Part shown: in pieces, positions 58,999 through 64,000 of the stretch
How positions within the stretch are numbered: the stretch's first letter is position 1
Layout: each line of letters starts with the position of its first letter
Source: Prochlorococcus sp. AG-409-J19
GTDB lineage: Bacteria > Cyanobacteriota > Cyanobacteriia > PCC-6307 > Cyanobiaceae
Length of the DNA stretch: 64,000 nucleotides
Direction: 5' to 3'
Assembly: GCA_003215635.1 (NCBI GenBank)
Contig: QCKC01000001.1
Span: 62,001-126,000 of the forward strand
The notes under the pieces: generated by a model
What the model was told of the DNA's origin: nothing
The model's database searches: none
The model's input: the letters and a program-made list of their open reading frames with translations, nothing else
Position numbers and translations under genes: made by a program

Positions 58999-59989
58999 AG
59001 TTCTAGTGACAGGAGCCGATGGATTTATTGGCTCCCACTTAGTCGAAATGCTCTTGGAAAAAGGATACCTCGTGAAGGCTTTCTGTTTTTATAACTCCAA
59101 TGGTAGCTGGGGTTGGTTAGATTCACTTCCAATGGAATATAAAAAAGAAATTGAAGTCGTACTAGGAGATATTCGTGACCCTCTGTGTGTTCGTAAAGCA
59201 ATGGAAGATTGCAAGCAAGTTTTTCATCTTGCTGCCTTAATAGCAATTCCATACAGCTATATAGCTCCTGCAAGCTATATAGATACTAATATCCACGGAA
59301 CTTTGAATGTGGTCCAAGCTGCTAGAGAACTTAATATCGAAAGATTGATCCATACATCAACTTCGGAAACCTATGGATCTGCACAATTTGTCCCTATTAC
59401 GGAAGAACACCCATTAGTAGGGCAGTCTCCATATGCTGCTAGTAAGATCGGTGCGGACCAAATTGCCCTAAGTTATTGGCGTAGTTTTCAAACTCCAATA
59501 TCAATTTTAAGGCCATTTAATACATATGGGCCTAGGCAAAGTTCAAGGGCTGTCATTCCTACAGTAATTACACAAATTGCATCGGGAAAACGTGAAATTG
59601 TGTTGGGTTCATTAAGTCCCACTAGAGATTTTAATTTTGTAACCGATACATGTTCTGCTTTTTTAGAGATTGCTAAAAGTGAAGCTACTGTAGGCAAAGT
59701 AATAAATGCAGCAAGTAAATTCGAAATTTCCATAGGAGATACAGCATCCTTAATAGCAGAATTAATGGATTCCAATATCGAGTTAATAACAGAAAAACAA
59801 AGGTTAAGGCCTAAAGATTCGGAAGTGAATCGACTATATGGAGACAACTCACTTCTCAAGGAACTTACAGAATGGGAACCGCTATTTTCTGGGCATAATG
59901 GATTTAGTAAAGGCCTTAAGAAAACTATTGAATGGTTTACCAATAAGGAAAACCTGACTCAATATAGAACTGATAGTTATGTTATTTGA
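58991..59989 (+). CDS. legB: NDP-GlcNAc 4,6-dehydratase (LegB-type)
   Basis: An extended SDR of 332 aa, removing water from a nucleotide-GlcNAc to give a 4-keto-6-deoxy intermediate. It has VTGADGFIGSHLVEML (5-20), QVFHLAALIAIPYSYIAP, HTSTSETYGSA and YAASKIGADQIALSYW with the catalytic YxxxK, plus RPFNTYGPRQSSRAVIP. The string LIAIPYSYIAP and the C-terminal DFNFVTDTCSAF resemble LegB. I cannot distinguish UDP from GDP donors. It starts inside neuA (8 bases) and overlaps the next gene by 11 bases. Confidence 0.9.
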   Translation: MNKVLVTGADGFIGSHLVEMLLEKGYLVKAFCFYNSNGSWGWLDSLPMEYKKEIEVVLGDIRDPLCVRKAMEDCKQVFHLAALIAIPYSYIAPASYIDTNIHGTLNVVQAARELNIERLIHTSTSETYGSAQFVPITEEHPLVGQSPYAASKIGADQIALSYWRSFQTPISILRPFNTYGPRQSSRAVIPTVITQIASGKREIVLGSLSPTRDFNFVTDTCSAFLEIAKSEATVGKVINAASKFEISIGDTASLIAELMDSNIELITEKQRLRPKDSEVNRLYGDNSLLKELTEWEPLFSGHNGFSKGLKKTIEWFTNKENLTQYRTDSYVI

Positions 59990-61157
59990 ATCAGAAATAG
60001 TTAATGCTATTCGATCTGTGCTCCCGGAAGCAAGACCAATAGCGCTTCATGAACCAGACTTTAGTAATACTTTAGCGAAAGAATATGTATCTCAGTGTCT
60101 TGATAGCGGTTGGGTGAGTGCATCTGGTCATTGGTTAGATAGATTTGAACAAGAACTAGGCAAAATAACTGGTGCCAAGCATGTAATTGCAGTAACAAAC
60201 GGCACCGTGGCATTGCGATTAGCACTTCATATGCTTGATGTATCTTATGGAGATGAAGTACTAATGCCTTCTCTGAGTTTTGTAGCAACTGCTAATGCTG
60301 CTTCTCATTTAGGGGCAATTCCTCATTTTATCGATATCGATCAATCCACTTTAGGAATGGATCCAATTGCTCTCACTAACCGACTTAAACAAATAGGAGA
60401 ACGACGAAATAACTCACTATGGAATAAAGAAACAGGACGAAAAATAAAAGCGATTTTAGCAGTTCATATATTTGGCCATCCAGCTAAAGTGGATGAATTA
60501 AAAGTTATCTCTGAGGAATTTGGTATTCCACTACTAGAAGATTCAGCAGAAGCGTTGGGCAGTTTCCGAAGTCAGATTCATTGCGGAAGATTTGGTAAAT
60601 TTGGCACTCTAAGTTTTAATGGAAACAAAATAATAACAACCGGTGGTGGTGGAGCTGTTCTCACAGAAAACGACGAACTAGCACAAAAAACTCGTCATAT
60701 AGCCACTACTGCAAAGTTATTTCACCCTTGGGAATTTGAACATGATGCAGTGGGATGGAATGACCGCCTACCTAGTCTTAATGCTGCACTTGGAGTCTCT
60801 CAGTTGGAAGTTATCCATCAACAATTACAAAATAAGAAAGAACTAAAAAATAAATATAAAGATGCCTTAAAACATATAAAGGGTATTGAAATAGTTGAAT
60901 CTCCAAGGGACTGCCTAAGCAACAATTGGTTGGTAACTTTGCGGTTCACCAATCAATCACTTCATAGGGCTGGAGAGGAAAGGCTAAAAGTCCTCAAAAA
61001 AAGTCATGAGGAAGGATTATTACTACGCCCTGTATGGCGACCATTACATGAATTGACAATGTATTCAAGCAACCCAAATAGCGACCTCTCTGAAACTAAA
61101 AATCAATCAATGCGATTGTTAAATCTACCTAGCAGTCCTCAACTATTACAACGATGA
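59979..61157 (+). CDS. legC: PLP-dependent sugar 4-aminotransferase (LegC-type)
   Basis: A DegT/DnrJ/EryC1 family enzyme that aminates the 4-keto sugar using glutamate. The 392-aa protein has VTNGTVALRLALHML (72-86), GDEVLMPSLSFVATANAA (91-108), the cofactor Asp in LLEDSAEALGS (185-195) and the Schiff-base lysine K217 in LSFNGNKIITTGGGG. The LSFNGNK form (rather than SFHxxK) is a LegC-type feature I have seen in annotated families. The start overlaps legB by 11 bases and the end overlaps the acetyltransferase by 4. Confidence 0.9.
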   Translation: MLFESEIVNAIRSVLPEARPIALHEPDFSNTLAKEYVSQCLDSGWVSASGHWLDRFEQELGKITGAKHVIAVTNGTVALRLALHMLDVSYGDEVLMPSLSFVATANAASHLGAIPHFIDIDQSTLGMDPIALTNRLKQIGERRNNSLWNKETGRKIKAILAVHIFGHPAKVDELKVISEEFGIPLLEDSAEALGSFRSQIHCGRFGKFGTLSFNGNKIITTGGGGAVLTENDELAQKTRHIATTAKLFHPWEFEHDAVGWNDRLPSLNAALGVSQLEVIHQQLQNKKELKNKYKDALKHIKGIEIVESPRDCLSNNWLVTLRFTNQSLHRAGEERLKVLKKSHEEGLLLRPVWRPLHELTMYSSNPNSDLSETKNQSMRLLNLPSSPQLLQR

Positions 61158-61747
61158 AACCATTATTACTTCTTGGTTGCGGAGGGCATGCAAAATCAGT
61201 AATCGATGTTTTAGAAATGAACAATGAATGGAAGTTGATAGGTTTAGTTGGTCTTCCAGAACAATTAGGACTTGAAGTACTTGGTTACCGTGTTATAGGT
61301 GATGATAAAGATTTACCAGAACTAAAAAACCAAGCAAATCATGCATTTCTAGCTATGGGACAACTTCCTTCTGCAAAAATTCGTCAAAAGCTAGCTACAA
61401 AAATTGACAACCTTGGTTTTCATTCTCCAAAAATCATCTCTCCAAATGCAGTAATAAGCCCTAATGCCTGTATAAAAGCTGGAACTTTTGTTGGCCATGG
61501 AGCAATAATTAACGCAAGCGCAACAATTGGTAGGCATTGCATTATTAATAGCATGTCCCTAATAGAACATGATGCAATTGTAGAGAATTACTGCCACATC
61601 AGTACAGGCGCTATTGTGAACGGGGGATTACAAATAGGGGCTGGTAGCTTTATCGGTAGTGGAGCAATGCTTCGAGAAGGTCTCAATTTACCCCCAAATA
61701 CAATCATTCATGCAGGAAAACGGGTAATGGGATGGCCACTCTTATAA
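61154..61747 (+). CDS. neuD: Sugar O/N-acetyltransferase, NeuD/PglD family
   Basis: A 197-aa hexapeptide-repeat enzyme. The N-terminal sugar-binding Rossmann-like part opens with LLLLGCGGHAKSVIDVLEMN (4-23), and a left-handed beta-helix (about 85-190) follows with repeats such as ISPNAVISPNACI and GSFIGSGAMLREG. Related enzymes acetylate the 4-amino sugar (PglD, LegH) or the sialic acid (NeuD). Its place after the aminotransferase favours N-acetylation of the 4-amino group. It overlaps neuB by 16 bases. Confidence 0.86.
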   Translation: MKPLLLLGCGGHAKSVIDVLEMNNEWKLIGLVGLPEQLGLEVLGYRVIGDDKDLPELKNQANHAFLAMGQLPSAKIRQKLATKIDNLGFHSPKIISPNAVISPNACIKAGTFVGHGAIINASATIGRHCIINSMSLIEHDAIVENYCHISTGAIVNGGLQIGAGSFIGSGAMLREGLNLPPNTIIHAGKRVMGWPLL

Positions 61748-62760
61748 TTGCCGAAGCAGGTGTTAATCACAATGGTGATATAGCTCTTGCACATAAACTT
61801 ATTGATATTGCTGCAGAAGCTGGAGCAGATGCAGTTAAGTTTCAAACTTTTTCCGCAGATAATCTGACAACAAATACTGCACCAAAAGCGAACTATCAAA
61901 AACTAAATGATAATGCAAAAAATCAACTAGACATGTTAAAGAGTCTAGAGCTACTACCAAAGCAATTCGAAGAACTAAGTGATCACTGTCATAGAAGTGG
62001 AATTACATTTTTATCCACAGCTTTTGGGATTGAAGAATTAAAGCTGTTATTAAAATTAGGTATCGGTGCAATTAAAGTTCCCTCAGGAGAAATAACTCAT
62101 TTACAGCTATTAAGAGAAATGGCTTTAGAAGCATCAAACAACCAATTACCTGTTTACTTATCTACTGGAATGAGTACCTTAGGAGAAGTAGAGTCAGCTC
62201 TACAGATTTTTCTTGATGCAGGCATGTCGAGGTCAGAAATAACGTTATTGCATTGTTTAAGTGCTTATCCTGCTCCTGAGGATCAAGTCAATTTAAATGC
62301 TATCAAAACTCTCTCATTAGCATTTAATTGCCCTGTTGGTTATTCAGATCACACGATTGGAATTACTGCTCCAGTAGTAGCAGTCTCCCTAGGTGCAAAG
62401 ATAATTGAAAAACATATAACTTTAAATAATAACCTCCCAGGTCCAGATCATAAGGCAAGTATGGAGCCAAAACTGTTTCAAAATATGGTACAAGCAATAC
62501 GCACCACTGAGAAATTGTTAGGCGATGGAATAAAAACAATTCAACCAGCAGAAAAAGAGACTAGAATAGTTGCAAGGCGTTCTCTTAGAGCGGCAAAAGA
62601 TATAAAAGCTGGTGAGCTATTCACCAGTAAAAATATAATTGCTAAAAGACCTGGAAATGGAATAAATCCAATGAATCTTGATGATTTCATAGGCACTAAA
62701 GCTTTAAGAGATTTTCATGAGACTGAATCATTAGATGGTAAAAAAAATGAATCTGAATAA
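61732..62760 (+). CDS. neuB: Nonulosonic acid synthase (NeuB/LegI family)
   Basis: Condenses phosphoenolpyruvate with a six-carbon amino sugar to a nine-carbon acid. The 342-aa protein has IIAEAGVNHNGDIALAHKLI (5-24), ADAVKFQTF, IKVPSGEITHL, YLSTGMSTLGEVE, CLSAYPAPEDQVNL, VGYSDHTIG and KIIEKHITLN. The C-terminal SAF (antifreeze-like) domain is at about 280-335 (ARRSLRAAKDIKAGELFT). It overlaps both neighbours, 16 bases with neuD and 26 with neuC. Whether the substrate is ManNAc or a diacetamido-trideoxy hexose depends on the pathway context, which favours the latter. Confidence 0.95.
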   Translation: MATLIIAEAGVNHNGDIALAHKLIDIAAEAGADAVKFQTFSADNLTTNTAPKANYQKLNDNAKNQLDMLKSLELLPKQFEELSDHCHRSGITFLSTAFGIEELKLLLKLGIGAIKVPSGEITHLQLLREMALEASNNQLPVYLSTGMSTLGEVESALQIFLDAGMSRSEITLLHCLSAYPAPEDQVNLNAIKTLSLAFNCPVGYSDHTIGITAPVVAVSLGAKIIEKHITLNNNLPGPDHKASMEPKLFQNMVQAIRTTEKLLGDGIKTIQPAEKETRIVARRSLRAAKDIKAGELFTSKNIIAKRPGNGINPMNLDDFIGTKALRDFHETESLDGKKNESE

Positions 62761-63889
62761 AATATCCGTTGCTGCATTTACCGGAAGCAGATCAGAATAT
62801 GGACTACTCCGACATCTATTAATTAAACTTCGAGAAGATCCAACTATAAACTTACAGTTAATTGTAAGTGGGAGTCATTTAAGTTCTCAATATGGATATA
62901 CTATAGATGAAATAAAAAATGATAATTTCCATCCTTCTGCACTAGTTCCTTTATCTTTGGATGAAAAATCAATACCTTCTATGGCTTTTCTAACTGCTGA
63001 AGCTATCAAAGGGGTTGATAAGGCATTGGAACTTCTTAATCCAGAATATCTCATTCTTCTAGGAGATCGCTACGAAACATTCGCAGCAGCAATCGCTGGA
63101 CATCTGCAACAAAAATGCTTAATCCATCTTCATGGTGGTGAATCGACTTATGGAGCTATAGATGATCGATTGAGACATTCAATAACTCAATTAAGCAATT
63201 GGCATTTCACTGCTGCAGAACCCTACAGAGAAAAAGTTATCAATATGGGAATAGAACCACAAAATGTTTTTCAGGTGGGACCTATGGTAATTGATGGACT
63301 GATTCATGCACCTATAATCAAACACAATCAATTTGAAGAAGAAACAGGGTTTCGTTTTGGAGAAAAAAATCTTTTAGTAACTTATCATCCTGAGACTTTG
63401 AGTAAAGATCTTGGAATTAAAGGTTTTCAAGCATTACTTAATGGAATCAGGAAAAATAAATGTCATGTATTATTTACGAAACCTAATGCTGATACTGGTG
63501 GGGAAATAATTCAATCCTTAATTGAGGACTTTGTAGACCAATCTCCAAAATCAAGCTGGAAAGTTGACTCACTTGGACAAACTCGCTATATAGCAGCGCT
63601 TAGATTATTTGAAGCTATGGCTGGCAATTCATCCAGCGGATTGATTGAAGCACCATTAATTGGGTTGCCAGTGCTAAATATTGGAAATAGACAAAGAGGA
63701 AGGATCAGGCATGGTTATGTACTTGATATACCTTTGGATGACCAAGACGCAATAAACCAAGGTCTCACAAAAGTTCTAGAGAAGGGATATGGACCAAACA
63801 AGCCTAGAAATCTAACTCTGAACCAAAAATCCCCAAGTCAAGAAATATGGCAATGGCTAAAAACTCACCAAAATCAAATTTTTAAATGA
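62735..63889 (+). CDS. neuC: Hydrolysing NDP-sugar 2-epimerase (NeuC/LegG family)
   Basis: Inverts C2 and hydrolyses the nucleotide, giving the free mannose-configured amino sugar for the synthase. The 384-aa protein has FTGSRSEYGLL (15-25), LILLGDRYETFAAAIAG, HLHGGESTYGAIDDRLRHSITQLSNWHF, VTYHPETL and GNSSSGLIEAP, all NeuC/LegG hallmarks. The chosen start ATG at 62735 overlaps neuB by 26 bases; the ATG at 62747 (MNLNKIS) is an equal candidate. It is the last gene of the run before the right edge. Confidence 0.94.
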   Translation: MVKKMNLNKISVAAFTGSRSEYGLLRHLLIKLREDPTINLQLIVSGSHLSSQYGYTIDEIKNDNFHPSALVPLSLDEKSIPSMAFLTAEAIKGVDKALELLNPEYLILLGDRYETFAAAIAGHLQQKCLIHLHGGESTYGAIDDRLRHSITQLSNWHFTAAEPYREKVINMGIEPQNVFQVGPMVIDGLIHAPIIKHNQFEEETGFRFGEKNLLVTYHPETLSKDLGIKGFQALLNGIRKNKCHVLFTKPNADTGGEIIQSLIEDFVDQSPKSSWKVDSLGQTRYIAALRLFEAMAGNSSSGLIEAPLIGLPVLNIGNRQRGRIRHGYVLDIPLDDQDAINQGLTKVLEKGYGPNKPRNLTLNQKSPSQEIWQWLKTHQNQIFK

Positions 63890-63928
63890 AGTGGCCAGAT
63901 AAAATCTAAAATCATAGAAATCGGCTGC

Positions 63929-64000
63929 ATGGTTTTATTTCCCTATCCCCAGCCAATCGACAAAAACCCTTTCAGCAGTCCCAAAGCTGACAAGGCTTTG
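63929..64000 (+). CDS. Possible start of a next gene (3' partial)
   Basis: From the ATG at 63929 a frame runs open for 24 codons to the right edge (MVLFPYPQPIDKNPFSSPKA...). It begins 39 bases after neuC. The product is not recognisable from this length and the ORF could be chance. It is reported only so the edge is not read as empty. Confidence 0.3.
   Translation, partial: MVLFPYPQPIDKNPFSSPKADKAL

Noticed and set aside
59488..59943. Open frame of 151 aa on the minus strand inside the dehydratase gene
   Set aside because: The dehydratase on the plus strand has the full SDR motif set and operon context; the antisense frame has no recognisable feature.

Overview
The window looks like a compact, AT-rich marine picocyanobacterial chromosome, most like a low-light Prochlorococcus. 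The evidence is a PsbZ-type photosystem II subunit, a cyanobacterial four-ACT aspartokinase, a DUF561 protein, a Ycf52-like acetyltransferase, the tig-clpP-clpX order, tiny intergenic gaps and frequent TTG starts. Genus is an inference. No rRNA, CRISPR array, transposase or integrase was seen, and no gene-free stretch exceeds 300 bases.

Layout. Positions 1-1.9 kb: a YdjC-type sugar deacetylase (cut by the left edge) and a polyprenyl-phosphate glycosyltransferase, tail to tail. 2.0-9.7 kb: icd, then a leftward hydroxy-acid set (four-carbon acid sugar kinase family, FMN 2-hydroxy-acid dehydrogenase, respiratory D-lactate dehydrogenase, an aldose-epimerase-like protein) and an alpha/beta hydrolase. 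9.8-17.7 kb: CPA2 antiporter, glgP, rpmI-rplT, a SpoIID-domain protein and a processive-type glycosyltransferase. 17.7-23.8 kb: a leftward housekeeping run in transcription order tig-clpP-clpX-LRAT-like-dnaX. 23.9-39.4 kb: asd-dapA-rnj, tilS, DUF561, uvrB, lysC, holA, cobH, mutS, psbZ-like, ribH and tRNA-Gly(GCC).

From about 39.9 kb to the right edge the region is dominated by cell-surface functions. Four genes make dTDP-L-rhamnose (rfbACDB). Four genes make CMP-Kdo (kdsD, kdsC, kdsB, kdsA), arranged around a leftward HIT/GT8-like/kdsB unit. Next come a small methyltransferase and a sulfotransferase-like protein. A type I secretion set follows: an HlyD adaptor, a parvulin-like PPIase without signal peptide, and a 996-aa ABC exporter carrying a cyclic-nucleotide-binding fold and a degenerate C39 domain. 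The last 8.3 kb is a tightly overlapping nine-gene operon for a CMP-activated nonulosonic acid. Its dehydratase, aminotransferase, acetyltransferase, hydrolysing epimerase, synthase and cytidylyltransferase point to a legionaminic-type sugar. It also holds two Gfo/Idh/MocA dehydrogenases and one 229-aa protein I do not recognise.

Together the right 24 kb would let the cell make three activated sugars for surface glycans (rhamnose, Kdo, nonulosonate) and export a protein. No dedicated Kdo or nonulosonate transferase lies inside the window. All functions come from motifs read by eye; no database search was run.
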